From Nostoc sp. FACHB-152 (lineage in GTDB: Bacteria > Cyanobacteriota > Cyanobacteriia > Cyanobacteriales > Nostocaceae): 64,000 nucleotides of DNA. Numbering within the stretch: the first letter of the stretch is position 1; each line of letters starts with the position of its first letter. The notes beneath the pieces are model-generated. The model ran no database searches and was not told where the DNA came from. It was given only the letters and a program-made list of their open reading frames with translations. A program made the translations under genes and the position numbers. The stretch is from contig NZ_JACJRV010000012.1 of NCBI RefSeq assembly GCF_014697475.1, forward strand, positions 1 to 64,000. Reading direction: 5' to 3'. Of this stretch, positions 27,569-37,931 are shown piece by piece.

Positions 27569-28243
27569 CTAATATCCTAATGGCAAGGAGGTTGGCTGTA
27601 GCTTTGGAGATTTTGGTTTTGTTTCAGTCGGTGTCGGGTTAGGAGTATTAGATGCTGAAGGTAAAAAAATTGTCCGGTCTGGTGTAGGTGATACCAATCC
27701 CGTAGTCGCCTTTTCTGCTTCCTCAGCCATTTTGTTTTTCAGCATGGCGTTGGTTGTTGTTAATTGTCGCTCATTGCGTTGCAGGTTTTGCAGACGACGG
27801 AAATCTTGACTCCACATTTCTTGAGAATAGACTGTCCAACCATAAATTACGAGAGCTATTGCAACTAACAAAAACGTCACAATAGAGGAATAACGATGAA
27901 TAGTGTATAAGCGCAGCAACCAAGTGGGGAAAGCTTCAGCCGTAGGCACAACAGGTAATTTTAAAGAGTCAGACTGAGAATTTGGCTGCACTGTTTTTGG
28001 TTGGTTTTTGCTGGGGGACACTTTTGGTTGTCCTACTTTTTGTAACCCATTGTTGGCAGAAACCGATGAAATTTTTGCAGAACGTCGTTGGCGTTGAGGC
28101 GAAACGACTGGATGTAGCTCTGATGATTTGTTGTGCTGGGCTGAACCTCGACGTGCAGAGCGTCGCCTCTCTACAGTAGGGCGAGAATTTTGCCAGAACC
28201 AAATGCCAGATGCAGACACAGCTGATTTACGAACGGCAGCCAT
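27569..28243 (-). CDS. FtsL-like cell-division protein, putative
   Basis: 224 residues with a long basic, low-complexity N-terminal cytoplasmic part (SRPTVERRRSARRGSAQHN), one membrane segment (SIVTFLLVAIALVIYGWTVY, about 115-135), a short coiled coil (RRLQNLQRNERQLTTTNAML), and a Pro/Thr-rich tail. One TM plus a leucine-rich coiled coil directly before ftsI is the pattern of FtsL, which joins the FtsQ/FtsB complex. Sequence identity is not expected, so the name is by context and topology. Confidence 0.65.
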   Translation of the reverse strand: MAAVRKSAVSASGIWFWQNSRPTVERRRSARRGSAQHNKSSELHPVVSPQRQRRSAKISSVSANNGLQKVGQPKVSPSKNQPKTVQPNSQSDSLKLPVVPTAEAFPTWLLRLYTIHRYSSIVTFLLVAIALVIYGWTVYSQEMWSQDFRRLQNLQRNERQLTTTNAMLKNKMAEEAEKATTGLVSPTPDRTIFLPSASNTPNPTPTETKPKSPKLQPTSLPLGY

Positions 28244-28848
28244 AAATTTTCTTAAATAGGAAATACTGTATTTTAGTCTGTTTGTTTATTTTTGCTCAGG
28301 TGGAAATTGCTTTTTACGCAAGCACATGAGCATAGTTTGCACTTTATACCATGTGAGATGTTGTTTGCGGTAGCTAGACCAATTTTGACATCCCTTGGAT
28401 ATCAATACGGTTGGATAAGCATTTTGAACTTAGAATTGGTTTGGGGAAAAGGTTAAAGGGTAAAGGTTAAAGGTTTTTTCTTCCCCTTTCCCCCAACGCC
28501 AAACCCCTTTAACCAAACCGTATTGCCTTGGGTATTGCAATAATCGTAATCAGATTTTAGCTATTGAATAAATTGACATTTTATGTATTTCATCTCAGTA
28601 TGGCAATACGCAGTAAAAACCAGCACTCATGTGCGATCGCCTGATAATATTTGAGATAATAGCTTGGTAAGAAAAGTTAAATAACCTCACTCATCGCTCT
28701 GTAGCACAATCATTAACCCACACATAATCATTCTTAAGTATTGTTTTTAAATATGTCATAGCTAGGTGTTTAAAAAACTAGCAGCAAATAGGTTATCGTA
28801 TTCAAGAGGCATAAAATTTTGATTGCCACAATTGGTGAAAGAGGAGTT
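28244..28848. other. 600-bp spacer with a repeat element
   Basis: Divergent promoter region of two gene units. It holds copy B of the 121-bp inverted-end element at 28404-28524; the remainder shows no gene. Confidence 0.6.
28404..28524. repeat. 121-bp inverted-end element, copy B
   Basis: Ends AATACGGTTGGATAAGC and the inverse of TTAACCAAACCGTATT. The core GGGGAAAAGGTTAAAGGGTA and GGTTAAAGGTTTTTTC is shared with copy A (17501-17622). Confidence 0.75.
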
Positions 28849-29058
28849 ATGAAAACAAAAATCTTCGGTTTAGCTTTAATGTTAAGTTTGGCGGCAGTTT
28901 TGGGAGCCTGTGACGGTGGCAGTACCCCAAATAATGGTACAACAACAACAACACCCGCAGAGCCAACAGATACTGGAGCTACCCCTACTACAACAGCACC
29001 CGCCGCTACTACAACAAAACCTGCAACAACAACACCTACACCCACTACATCACCCTAG
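28849..29058 (+). CDS. small Thr/Pro-rich lipoprotein
   Basis: 69 residues from ATG 28849, with GAGGAG upstream. The signal sequence ends with the lipobox LGAC at about residue 20, so Cys is lipidated. The rest is low-complexity TTTPAEPTDTGATPTTT. It is a small extracytoplasmic tethered peptide of unknown function. Low complexity limits recognition. Confidence 0.75.
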   Translation: MKTKIFGLALMLSLAAVLGACDGGSTPNNGTTTTTPAEPTDTGATPTTTAPAATTTKPATTTPTPTTSP

Positions 29059-29506
29059 TTCTTAGTCTGAGATCAAGACTAATACAGGTAATCAGTAGTG
29101 CGATCGCTACAATTGCTTGAGTTAATCAATGCTTAAGGAAAGTATTAGTATTCCTAAACATTAGATGCTAAACTCAAGCACAACTTTAGATATCTGTTCA
29201 AATTCAACAACCATGCTCGGACACTGGTAATAGCGGTTTAAACCGTAACCCAGTGTCCATTTAAATTTTTAGCTGATGTTGCTACTTTAAAATCAGACAG
29301 CCTCTTAATCTCTGCACTTATTGTTAGCCCAGCAGTTTCTACCCTTGCATGAAATACTTCATACTCATTATTTTTCTTGCCTAACCTATCTCTCCTACTT
29401 CGTCACTGATGAGTCGAAATTAAAAGAGAAGAAATCAAAATTAAATGCCAAGATTTAATTAGAATTTCTTTTATTTGCGTGCTGACTTTTGAGGTGAGAT
29501 AGGGAA
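29059..29506. other. spacer with a hairpin
   Basis: About 450 bp. A hairpin at 29219-29258 (GGACACTGG / CCCAGTGTCC with an inner GGTTTAAACC palindrome) may be a terminator of the lipoprotein transcript. No gene is seen. Confidence 0.55.
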
Positions 29507-29839
29507 ATGGGGAGAGTAAAAGCTACCAGGCGAAAAATGTTTGCTGGTTTAGGTATTAGTATAAGTCTTGGTGTGTGGTTAAGTAGTCATTGGGGAGCAG
29601 CAGTTATCGCATTACCACCACCAGAAGATACTCCAGAAGAAATATTACGCACCGAAATAATTATAGATGCGCGATCGCCCATTGATGGCAAACCTGTAAG
29701 TGCTGCCGAGTACATAGAAATACAAGCCCAGCTACAAAAAGTCCCTCCACCGAAATTAGATCCTAGAATACGGGAACAGTTCTTTCTACTGCGTATCCGT
29801 AAAGCCCTGCTTCAATTCTTCCCATTTTTAGATTTTTAG
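29507..29839 (+). CDS. exported small protein, 110 aa
   Basis: A signal peptide or anchor at residues 10-36 (MFAGLGISISLGVWLSSHWG), then LPPPEDTPEEILRTEIIIDARSPIDG and a helical C-terminal half ending LLQFFPFLDF. The ATG at 29507 has a purine-rich stretch before it. I recognise no family, but the compact, uniform coding pattern suggests a real gene. It precedes glgB by 170 bp on the same strand, so co-transcription is possible. Confidence 0.7.
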   Translation: MGRVKATRRKMFAGLGISISLGVWLSSHWGAAVIALPPPEDTPEEILRTEIIIDARSPIDGKPVSAAEYIEIQAQLQKVPPPKLDPRIREQFFLLRIRKALLQFFPFLDF

Positions 29840-30009
29840 TTATTTGTCATCTGTCATTGGTAGCGTGTTACTGCCTTTTATCCTTACCCTGCCCATACCT
29901 ATCTGATGTACTATAACGGTGGCGACAAAATGCAAATAAATGTAAAGAATATATATAGATATAAAAAAACTCTGTTTACTTATTCACTTTATTCAACGTA
30001 GGTAGCTTC

Positions 30010-32304
30010 ATGTCCATAGCCACTATTGCTCAGGAACAGGTTGACCGCATCGTTTGGAATCAACATCAAGATCCGTTTGAAATACTTGGTTCGCATCTCA
30101 TAGAACAAAATGGTAAAAATATTTGGGCTGTGCGCGCCTACTTACCAAATGCCACCCAAGCATCGGTAATCGTTCCCCAAGAACGCAAAGAATACCCAAT
30201 GCAAGCCGTACATCATCCGCACTTTTTTGAATGTACGATTGAAACCCCAGAACTGGCAAACTACCAGTTACGAATCAAAGAAGGAGACCATGAGCGAGTC
30301 ACCTATGACCCTTATGCTTTCCGTTCTCCTCGCCTGACGGAGTTTGACTTGCATTTGTTTGCCGAAGGCAATCATCATAGAATTTACGAAAAGTTAGGAG
30401 CGCACCCTACAGAAATCAACGGTGTCAAAGGTGTTTATTTTGCTGTTTGGGCGCCCAACGCACGTAACGTTTCCCTACTAGGAGATTTCAACCTTTGGGA
30501 CGGACGCAAACATCAAATGCGTAAAGGCCCCACAGGCGTTTGGGAATTATTCATTCCCGAAATAGGGGTAGGCGAACATTACAAATACGAAATCAAAAAT
30601 TTTGAAGGACACATTTACGAAAAATCTGATCCTTTCGGTTTTCAACAAGAACCGCGTCCAAAAACAGCATCTATCGTTACTAATTTAGATTCCTATGAGT
30701 GGCATGACGAAGACTGGATGGCAAAGCGTCGTCATACCGACCCACTAACTCAACCTGTCTCTGTTTACGAAGTACACGTAGGTTCTTGGTTACACGCTTC
30801 TAGTGCTGAACCGCCCAAATTACCAAATGGTGAAACAGAGCCTGTAGTTGTTGTTTCTGAACTTAAACCAGGTGCGCGGTTTTTAACTTATCGGGAATTG
30901 GCAGACAGACTAATTCCCTATGTTAAAGACTTAGGTTACACCCATGTAGAACTATTACCCATTGCCGAACATCCTTTTGATGGGTCTTGGGGTTATCAAG
31001 TCACTGGCTACTATGCACCTACTTCACGTTTTGGTAGTACAGAAGATTTCATGTATTTTGTTGACCAATGTCATCAAAACGGCATTGGGGTAATTGTCGA
31101 TTGGGTTCCTGGTCACTTCCCCAAAGATGGGCATGGTTTAGCGTTCTTTGACGGCACTCACTTGTACGAACACGCAGACCCCCGCAAAGGTGAACATAAA
31201 GAGTGGGGGACTCTGGTTTTCAACTACAACCGCAACGAAGTGAGGAATTTCTTAGCCGCCAATGCCCTGTTCTGGTTTGATAAATATCACATAGATGGCA
31301 TTCGTGTAGATGCTGTGGCTTCTATGCTGTATCTCGACTATTGCCGTAAAGAAGGTGAATGGGTAACTAACCAGTACGGTGGTAGAGAAAACTTAGAAGC
31401 TGCGGATTTCTTACGTCAGGTAAATTATCTAATTTTTAGTTATTTTCCAGGTACTCTTTCCATTGCAGAAGAATCGACATCTTGGCCGATGGTTTCTTGG
31501 CCAACCTATACAGGCGGTTTAGGCTTTAACTTGAAATGGAATATGGGCTGGATGCACGATATGCTGGATTACTTCAGCATGGATCCTTGGTTCCGCCAAT
31601 TCCATCAAAATAACATTACCTTTAGTATGTGGTATAACCACAGCGAGAACTTCATGCTGGCGTTGTCCCACGATGAAGTTGTACATGGTAAGAGCAACAT
31701 CATCGGTAAAATGCCCGGTGATACATGGCAGAAGATGGCCAATGTGCGTTGTTTGTTTACTTATATGTTTGCTCACCCAGGCAAAAAAACCATGTTTATG
31801 AGCATGGAAATTGGCCAATGGAGTGAGTGGAATGTTTGGGGTGATTTAGATTGGCAATTGCTACAGTTTGAGCCACATCAACAATTAAAACAATTCTTTA
31901 AGGAACTCAACCACATTTACCGTTCTGAACCATCTTTATACACCCAAGATTTTGCACGGGAAGGATTTGACTGGATTGATTGTAGCGACAACCGCCATAG
32001 TGTTGTTTCCTTCATCCGCCGTGACAAGGATTCTGATGATTTTATGGTAGTGATTTGCAACTTTACACCCCAACCTCATTCTCACTACCGCATCGGTGTT
32101 CCAGAAAAAGGATTTTACACCGAGATATTTAATAGTGATGCCCGTCAGTATGGCGGCAGTAACATGGGCAATTTAGGCGGTAAATGGACAGATGATTGGT
32201 CAATGCACAATCGTTCTTATTCGTTGGATTTATGTTTGCCACCTTTAGGTGTGTTGATGTTTAAATTGGATAAAGAGAAAACAGCAGCAGCATTAAACTC
32301 TTAA
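30010..32304 (+). CDS. glgB: 1,4-alpha-glucan branching enzyme
   Basis: 764 residues, GH13 family. The N-terminal carbohydrate-binding modules (residues 1-220: [20 protein letters not shown]-type segment) precede the barrel. Key motifs: [30 protein letters not shown] (nucleophile Asp), AEESTSWP (acid Glu), and [12 protein letters not shown]. It makes alpha-1,6 branches in glycogen. A strong terminator follows at 32308. Confidence 0.97.
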   Translation: MSIATIAQEQVDRIVWNQHQDPFEILGSHLIEQNGKNIWAVRAYLPNATQASVIVPQERKEYPMQAVHHPHFFECTIETPELANYQLRIKEGDHERVTYDPYAFRSPRLTEFDLHLFAEGNHHRIYEKLGAHPTEINGVKGVYFAVWAPNARNVSLLGDFNLWDGRKHQMRKGPTGVWELFIPEIGVGEHYKYEIKNFEGHIYEKSDPFGFQQEPRPKTASIVTNLDSYEWHDEDWMAKRRHTDPLTQPVSVYEVHVGSWLHASSAEPPKLPNGETEPVVVVSELKPGARFLTYRELADRLIPYVKDLGYTHVELLPIAEHPFDGSWGYQVTGYYAPTSRFGSTEDFMYFVDQCHQNGIGVIVDWVPGHFPKDGHGLAFFDGTHLYEHADPRKGEHKEWGTLVFNYNRNEVRNFLAANALFWFDKYHIDGIRVDAVASMLYLDYCRKEGEWVTNQYGGRENLEAADFLRQVNYLIFSYFPGTLSIAEESTSWPMVSWPTYTGGLGFNLKWNMGWMHDMLDYFSMDPWFRQFHQNNITFSMWYNHSENFMLALSHDEVVHGKSNIIGKMPGDTWQKMANVRCLFTYMFAHPGKKTMFMSMEIGQWSEWNVWGDLDWQLLQFEPHQQLKQFFKELNHIYRSEPSLYTQDFAREGFDWIDCSDNRHSVVSFIRRDKDSDDFMVVICNFTPQPHSHYRIGVPEKGFYTEIFNSDARQYGGSNMGNLGGKWTDDWSMHNRSYSLDLCLPPLGVLMFKLDKEKTAAALNS

Positions 32305-32307
32305 TAG

Positions 32308-32337
32308 AAAGGGTGGGTATAGTCCCACCCTTTTTTT
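32308..32337 (+). terminator. rho-independent terminator after glgB
   Basis: AAAGGGTGGG and CCCACCCTTT with a short loop, followed by seven T. Lies right after the glgB stop. Confidence 0.88.
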
Positions 32338-32510
32338 ATTTGCCGTGATTGAAAAGTAAAATTTTTAGACAACGATCGCACCAGTATTTTAGCTCTCAGC
32401 GATCGCTTATCCCACACGCAAACATTACCAATAAATGTGACTACTCACTTATGCACAAACATAACGAATAATAAGTTATGTACATTTATTAAGTAATTAT
32501 TGGTCGTCTT

Positions 32511-32969
32511 ATGCCTATTAAAGTTGGAGATACTGCCCCTGATTTCTCTTTGCCTGCTCAAAATGGTTCAACAGTTAGCCTGAGAGATTTTCGTGGTCAA
32601 AAAGCTGTTGTGTTGTACTTTTATCCCAAGGATGACACACCTGGATGCACAGCAGAATCTTGCGCTTTTCGCGATCAGTACGAAGTATTTAAAAATGCTG
32701 GCGCAGAAGTAATTGGTGTCAGTGGTGACTCTAATGAGTCTCATCAGCGATTTGCCGCCAAGTACAATTTACCATTCACTCTGTTGAGTGATAAAGGTGA
32801 TCAAGTACGTAAGCAATATGGCGCAACCGCCGCTTTTGGTTTATTTCCTGGGCGCGTGACTTATGTCATCGATAAACAAGGAGTTGTGCAATATGTGTTT
32901 GATTCTATGTTCAACTTTCAAGGACACGTGGAGGAAGCGTTAAAATCTTTGCAAGCCCTAAACAAATAA
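32511..32969 (+). CDS. bcp: peroxiredoxin Q / BCP
   Basis: 152 residues. The thioredoxin-fold peroxiredoxin core has [15 protein letters not shown], giving the peroxidatic Cys and a resolving Cys five residues later (C-x4-C), the BCP/PrxQ signature. FYPKDDTPG is conserved. It reduces hydrogen and organic peroxides using thioredoxin. It is the cyanobacterial PrxQ type with the usual length. Confidence 0.96.
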   Translation: MPIKVGDTAPDFSLPAQNGSTVSLRDFRGQKAVVLYFYPKDDTPGCTAESCAFRDQYEVFKNAGAEVIGVSGDSNESHQRFAAKYNLPFTLLSDKGDQVRKQYGATAAFGLFPGRVTYVIDKQGVVQYVFDSMFNFQGHVEEALKSLQALNK

Positions 32970-33177
32970 CCGCTAACTAACGCAGATAATTATCAACAAT
33001 CAATGACAATTATCGTTGTTAATCAACGGTTACTAGCTATGCTGACGCAAGCTGCTGATGGGGGAGATTTACTAATTAACTAAGGGGAAAGGAGAAAGAG
33101 AAAAGGTAAAAAGCAAGTGGAATTATGGGCAAGGAGTTCATTTTTTTCCCTTTAGCCTTTAACCTTTTCCCGTCTTT

Positions 33178-33828
33178 TTATTTAGCTGAATGTGATTTCT
33201 CCTGCATAACTATATTGTTGTGGGCTACCTTACCGTTTTTGCCGTTGGTGTGACCGTTGTTATTGCGGGGTTGAATTACGCCGTAACCACCGTGGTTGCG
33301 TTCGTAAATCACGTTAATTTCTCCGGTTTCTGCATTGCGGAACATATAAAAATCATGCCCTACTAGTTGCAGTTGTTCCAAAGCTTCTGTCAGAGTCATC
33401 GGTGGCATGGAAAAATATTTTGTCCGAACGACTTCACCAGGTAATTCGGGAGTGCGATCGCCAATTAAATCTGGTACTACTGGTTCTGGTACTACTACTT
33501 CATTAGTAGGTTGAGCCTGAGTTTTCTTATCTTGCCGCCTTTCTTTATATTTGCGTAATTGACGGGCAATTTTATCTGCAACTAAATCAATGCTGGCATA
33601 TAAGTTTTCGCTGCTTTCCTCGGCACGGATGACACTACCATTTGCAAAGATGGTGACTTCTGCGGCTTGTCTAGGATTAATTCGGGGATTGCGAGCTACG
33701 CTTAGGTGGACATCCACTTCATTTGTAATGTTCTGAAAATGACTAACCGCTTTTTCTATCTTCTGATGCACGTAATCCCTAATTGCGTCGGTGATTTCAA
33801 TATTTTTGCCGTGGATGACAAGCTTCAT
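33178..33828 (-). CDS. lrtA: long-form ribosome hibernation factor LrtA
   Basis: 216 residues. The N-terminal RaiA/HPF domain (1-105: [41 protein letters not shown]) and the C-terminal dimerisation domain (about 145-190: [38 protein letters not shown]) make the long HPF form. It dimerises 70S ribosomes in the dark or stationary phase. In cyanobacteria it is called LrtA, and its transcript has a long leader and is repressed in light. The 620-bp upstream gap here fits that. Confidence 0.95.
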   Translation of the reverse strand: MKLVIHGKNIEITDAIRDYVHQKIEKAVSHFQNITNEVDVHLSVARNPRINPRQAAEVTIFANGSVIRAEESSENLYASIDLVADKIARQLRKYKERRQDKKTQAQPTNEVVVPEPVVPDLIGDRTPELPGEVVRTKYFSMPPMTLTEALEQLQLVGHDFYMFRNAETGEINVIYERNHGGYGVIQPRNNNGHTNGKNGKVAHNNIVMQEKSHSAK

Positions 33829-34450
33829 GTAAACTCTCCCGCTATATATTATTGATGTGTGATGTGAGTTTGCTTTGTGTGAAAGGAAGTTGCGGTAAGG
33901 TCTATCACTGCCGCCAAAACAAATTTTGTTTTATCATTTACTGCTGAGTTTGCTCTAACTTTACTGCTTGTAATATTCACGCGTTCCCTTAATTAATATC
34001 CTCAGTGGATGTCTGCGCTGGTTTCCTTTTGTTGCAAAACAATTGGATTGCTCCGCCGAATGATTAGCTGCGTCACTTTGAGCAACTTTTAACTTAACTA
34101 TCTTGTACATTCAAGCAACTTATATGTTGTCTCATATGTTTGCTTGTTATTAGTTGATAATACAACTTGTTGTACTTGTTTCATTTAGTTAAAGGTGCAA
34201 ACAATATTATTAGAGTCATCAGCCAGTTAAATCTTTCTTCTTGTTTTGGCGTGATGCTTATTGCAGAGAATTCCTCCTAAGACCCTTGAGGTTAGTTATA
34301 TATTCAAACTAGCACTTTGTATTTTCTATAGCTGGTTCCCTTGATGTTCCTTTAAAATCCTTTGCATAGCTTGACAATTGTTGATTACATCTGTCCAAGT
34401 TGAAATATATTTCCCTATTTATCCAGTTGATTTTTGGCACAATCCATAGT
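33829..34450. other. long divergent leader region of lrtA and lipB
   Basis: No gene in about 620 bp. It should carry the long 5' leader and promoter of lrtA (minus) and the lipB promoter (plus). I see no single clear structure, only mixed-sequence DNA with short T-rich runs. Confidence 0.55.
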
Positions 34451-35113
34451 ATGCAACAATCTGTTAAACGCTGTTTGCTATATAACCAAAGACTGATGCC
34501 TTACATAGAGGCTCATGCATGGCAGCGATCGCTTCTGTCCAAACGGATTCAAAACCCCAGCCTTGATGATGCGTTAATCTTGCTAGAGCATCCCCCTGTT
34601 TACACATTAGGGCAAGGAGCGACACCAGAATTTCTCAAATTTGACTTAAGTAACAATAATTTTGATGTGCATAGAGTTGAACGCGGTGGCGAAGTAACTT
34701 ACCATTGCCCTGGTCAACTAGTAGGCTATCCAATTTTAAATCTGCAACGTTATTGTAAAGACTTACATTGGTATTTGCGTCAACTGGAAGAAGTGATCAT
34801 TCAGGTGTTAGCAGTTTATGGATTAACAGGCGATCGCCTGACGGGTTTTACTGGTGTATGGTTGGAAGGTCGCAAAGTTGCGGCGATTGGAATTAAAGTT
34901 AGCCGTTGGATTACCATGCACGGTTTTGCTTTAAACGTTTGTCCTGACATGACAGGCTTTCAACATATTGTCCCTTGTGGTATCGCCGATAAACCCGTAG
35001 CTAGTTTAGCCGAATGGATTCCCGGTATCACCTGTGACGAAGTGCGTCCTCATGTTGTTAAAGCTTTTGCGAAAGTATTTGATGTTGATGTGGTTGAATC
35101 TATCTGTGAATGA
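34451..35113 (+). CDS. lipB: lipoyl (octanoyl) transferase LipB
   Basis: 220 residues from ATG 34451; the frame upstream of it is open but unlikely to be used. Motifs: [15 protein letters not shown]-like segment, [17 protein letters not shown] (the canonical RGG.VT.HGPGQ, here HCPGQ), [22 protein letters not shown], and [12 protein letters not shown] with the catalytic Cys. It transfers octanoate from ACP to lipoyl domains. The C in HCPGQ is common in cyanobacteria as I recall. Confidence 0.95.
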   Translation: MQQSVKRCLLYNQRLMPYIEAHAWQRSLLSKRIQNPSLDDALILLEHPPVYTLGQGATPEFLKFDLSNNNFDVHRVERGGEVTYHCPGQLVGYPILNLQRYCKDLHWYLRQLEEVIIQVLAVYGLTGDRLTGFTGVWLEGRKVAAIGIKVSRWITMHGFALNVCPDMTGFQHIVPCGIADKPVASLAEWIPGITCDEVRPHVVKAFAKVFDVDVVESICE

Positions 35114-35232
35114 CAATTGGATAGTTTTTCACATTTAATTGCCATTCAAATACTAATTTCATTTTTTAAATCTACTTTGGTTTTATATTTACCCAAGTTA
35201 GAATATGTTAGTTACTTAATCAAACGACAAAT

Positions 35233-35463
35233 TTGATACAACACTCAACTCCAATTTTGCGCGTGGAATCTCTAATCAATTCAAATATATCCGCCCCTGC
35301 AATAAGTTCCCTAAGACAACGCGACTGGAAAGTTTTGATAGAACTGTTTGAAAGGGAAGATAGCGACGAAATTGAAGCTGACATCAAAAGCAACTTACAC
35401 TTGATGATACCCGAACCATGTTGGGAAGATGACCCCTTTGAGTTCTTACGTGAGTATCTTTAG
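35233..35463 (+). CDS. hypothetical 76-aa protein, TTG start
   Basis: Short acidic protein ending EPCWEDDPFEFLREYL. No Met codon is usable near the start, so TTG at 35233 is the best start; SD-like sequence is weak. It follows lipB by 119 bp. No recognised domain. Possible, not certain. Confidence 0.45.
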   Translation: MIQHSTPILRVESLINSNISAPAISSLRQRDWKVLIELFEREDSDEIEADIKSNLHLMIPEPCWEDDPFEFLREYL

Positions 35464-35501
35464 TGCTGAGTCATTGGTCATTTGTTATTTGTCTACACAC
35501 T

Positions 35502-36269
35502 TCATACTTTACTGAGGCGGCTAAGAAAATTACGCAAGCGATCGCATTGCGGATTGGTGATCACTTCGTAAGCGGGGCCTTGTTCAGCGACAACACCTTG
35601 ATCTAAAAAAATAACTCGATTGGCGACTTCTCGCGCGAATTGCATTTCGTGAGTGACGACTACCATTGTCATTCCCTCGGCGGCTAATTGTTGCATAACT
35701 TGTAATACTTCACCAACAAGTTCGGGATCTAAAGCACTGGTAGGCTCATCAAATAGCATAATCTGCGGATTCATACATAAGCTACGGGCGATCGCAACTC
35801 TTTGCTTTTGTCCTCCAGATAGTTGTTCGGGATAAGCTGAGGCTTTATCAAATAAACCCACTTTTTCTAAATATAAACCTGCTAACTGCGCGCTTTCTTT
35901 CGCTGTTTTCCCTAAAACTTTACGTGGCGCAAGGGTAAGATTTTCTAACACGCTGAGATGGGGAAACAAGTTGAATTGTTGAAAAACCATTCCCACTTGG
36001 GTTCGCAGTTGTCTTAGTTGTTGATTGTTGAAATTAAATTGAGATAATTCAATTCCATTAACTGTTAACTTGCCATGATCAATAGTTTCTAAACGGTTGA
36101 AACACCGCAGTAAAGTACTTTTACCACAGCCGGAAGTCCCAATCACCGCTACAACTTCCCCGGAATCGATTTCGCCTGTGATACCTCTAAGAACTTTTAG
36201 AGAACCAAAATTTTTTTCGATATTTTCAAAAATAATGATAGGTTGAGAATTTTTCATTGCTTGTGTCAA
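35502..36269 (-). CDS. amino-acid ABC transporter ATP-binding protein
   Basis: 255 residues. Walker [13 protein letters not shown]-loop [13 protein letters not shown], signature [15 protein letters not shown], and Walker [16 protein letters not shown]. It is of the GlnQ/HisP polar amino-acid type. The divergent neighbour encodes a binding-protein/permease fusion of the same transport family, so together they probably form a basic or neutral amino-acid importer of the BgtA/BgtB type; which substrate is not determined. Confidence 0.93.
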   Translation of the reverse strand: MTQAMKNSQPIIIFENIEKNFGSLKVLRGITGEIDSGEVVAVIGTSGCGKSTLLRCFNRLETIDHGKLTVNGIELSQFNFNNQQLRQLRTQVGMVFQQFNLFPHLSVLENLTLAPRKVLGKTAKESAQLAGLYLEKVGLFDKASAYPEQLSGGQKQRVAIARSLCMNPQIMLFDEPTSALDPELVGEVLQVMQQLAAEGMTMVVVTHEMQFAREVANRVIFLDQGVVAEQGPAYEVITNPQCDRLRNFLSRLSKV

Positions 36270-36325
36270 CTGCTTTAGAGTTGATTGTATGCTTTTGAAC
36301 TAACCGCAGAGGGGAAACAAATGAA

Positions 36326-37831
36326 ATGGTTAGATTAAATTTTAGACATTGGTGGCGTGGGTTGTTGCTAGTTGGTTTGTGTTGTGCGTTAATAGCTGGC
36401 TGTAGTGTGAATAATAGCACTAGTAAAACTCTGCGGGTCGCCACTGAACCAGCCTTTCCGCCGTTTGAGTTTAAAGGACAAAACGGTGAATTGCAAGGTT
36501 TTTCTTATGATTTGATGAATGCGATCGCTCGTGCGGCTGGCTTTAAAGTAAACTTTCAAAGCATCCCTTTTGATGGCATTATTCCAGCAGTGCAAGCCAA
36601 AACCCTAGATGCAGCGATTAGTTCGATCACAATTACCGAGGAACGCGCCAAAACAGTTTCTTTTTCCCGTCCTTATTTTAAAGCAGGGTTGGCGATCGCT
36701 ATTCAAGAAAACAATCAAGACATTACTAGTTTAGATAGTCTCAAAAATAAAAGGCTTGCTGTGCAAATTGGTACTACTGGCGCAGAAAAAGCTAAAAGTA
36801 TTCCTGGAGTGCAAATTCGCAGTTTTGATTCTGCACCTTTAGCACTGCAAGAATTAAGTAACGGTAATGTAGATGCAGTAATTAACGATGCACCTGTAAC
36901 TTTATACGCCATTAATACAGGCAATCTTCGGGGAATTAAAGTTATTCAACAATTAGTAACAGAAGAATATTACGGCATTGCAACTGCCAAAAACTCACCC
37001 AATTTAACTCTCATTAATGATGGTTTAGATAGGATATTACGAAATGGAGAGTATTCGCAAATTTATAAAAAATGGTTTAAATCCGATCCGCCAACATTAC
37101 CTACTAAATCTCCTTTTGAAAATCAGGCTAATAATAACGCAGCTAATATATTCATTTCATTGGGGATAATTTGGCGTGCTTTTCCTACCCTTTTACAAGG
37201 TGCGTTAGTAACATTACAACTAACGATTTTATCCGTAGTTTTAGGTTTAGTTGGTGGTTCTTTAATGGGCATTATCCGCCTTTCTCGGATTAAACCTGTA
37301 CGTTGGTTAGCACGGGCGTATGTAGATTTCTTTCGGGGTACGCCTTTGATAGTCCAAATGTTTATGATTTACTTTGGCATACCAGCGATCGCACAACAAC
37401 TAGGCTTCACCTTTAATTTTAATCCTTTCGTGGCTGGGGCGTTGGCATTAAGTTTAAATAGTGCTGCATATATTGCAGAAATTGTTCGCGCTGGGATTCA
37501 ATCAATTGAACCAGGACAAACCGAAGCAGCACAGTCAATCGGTTTAAGTTCGGTAGAAACCATGCGCTACATAATTTTTCCGCAAGCTTTTCGCCGGATG
37601 ATTCCACCTTTAGGCAATGAGTTTATCAGTTTATTAAAAGACACCAGCTTAGTTGCAATCATCGGTTTTGAAGAACTATTCCGCAAAGGACAGCTAATAG
37701 TAGCAGGTAACTATCGCTCCTTTGAAATTTACTTCGCCGTAGCCTTAGTTTACTTATGTTTAACACTTCTTTCTTCTCAAGCATTTAGCAAATTAGAAGT
37801 ATGGATGAATCCTGTAAAGCGTAAATTGTAA
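36326..37831 (+). CDS. fused substrate-binding and permease subunit of amino-acid ABC transporter
   Basis: 501 residues. The N-terminus is a lipoprotein-type signal with lipobox LIAGC near residue 26, then a type-3 periplasmic binding domain (residues 35-255: LRVATEPAFPPFEF, GFSYDLMNAIARAAG, TITEERAKTVSFSRPYF). From about 275 there is a permease with several membrane spans and the EAA-like loop (AQSIGLSSVETMRYIIFPQAFRRMIPPL). Fused SBP-permease proteins of this kind (BgtB) are typical in cyanobacteria. It is divergent from the ATPase gene, sharing the promoter region. Confidence 0.92.
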   Translation: MVRLNFRHWWRGLLLVGLCCALIAGCSVNNSTSKTLRVATEPAFPPFEFKGQNGELQGFSYDLMNAIARAAGFKVNFQSIPFDGIIPAVQAKTLDAAISSITITEERAKTVSFSRPYFKAGLAIAIQENNQDITSLDSLKNKRLAVQIGTTGAEKAKSIPGVQIRSFDSAPLALQELSNGNVDAVINDAPVTLYAINTGNLRGIKVIQQLVTEEYYGIATAKNSPNLTLINDGLDRILRNGEYSQIYKKWFKSDPPTLPTKSPFENQANNNAANIFISLGIIWRAFPTLLQGALVTLQLTILSVVLGLVGGSLMGIIRLSRIKPVRWLARAYVDFFRGTPLIVQMFMIYFGIPAIAQQLGFTFNFNPFVAGALALSLNSAAYIAEIVRAGIQSIEPGQTEAAQSIGLSSVETMRYIIFPQAFRRMIPPLGNEFISLLKDTSLVAIIGFEELFRKGQLIVAGNYRSFEIYFAVALVYLCLTLLSSQAFSKLEVWMNPVKRKL

Positions 37832-37931
37832 TTAGAGCATTGATAAAACACCTTAACTACTATAGAAAAACTCCGCGTACCTCCGCGCTTCCCTCAGCGT
37901 TCCTTTGCGTTTCAAATCCCTCCCAATTTCA

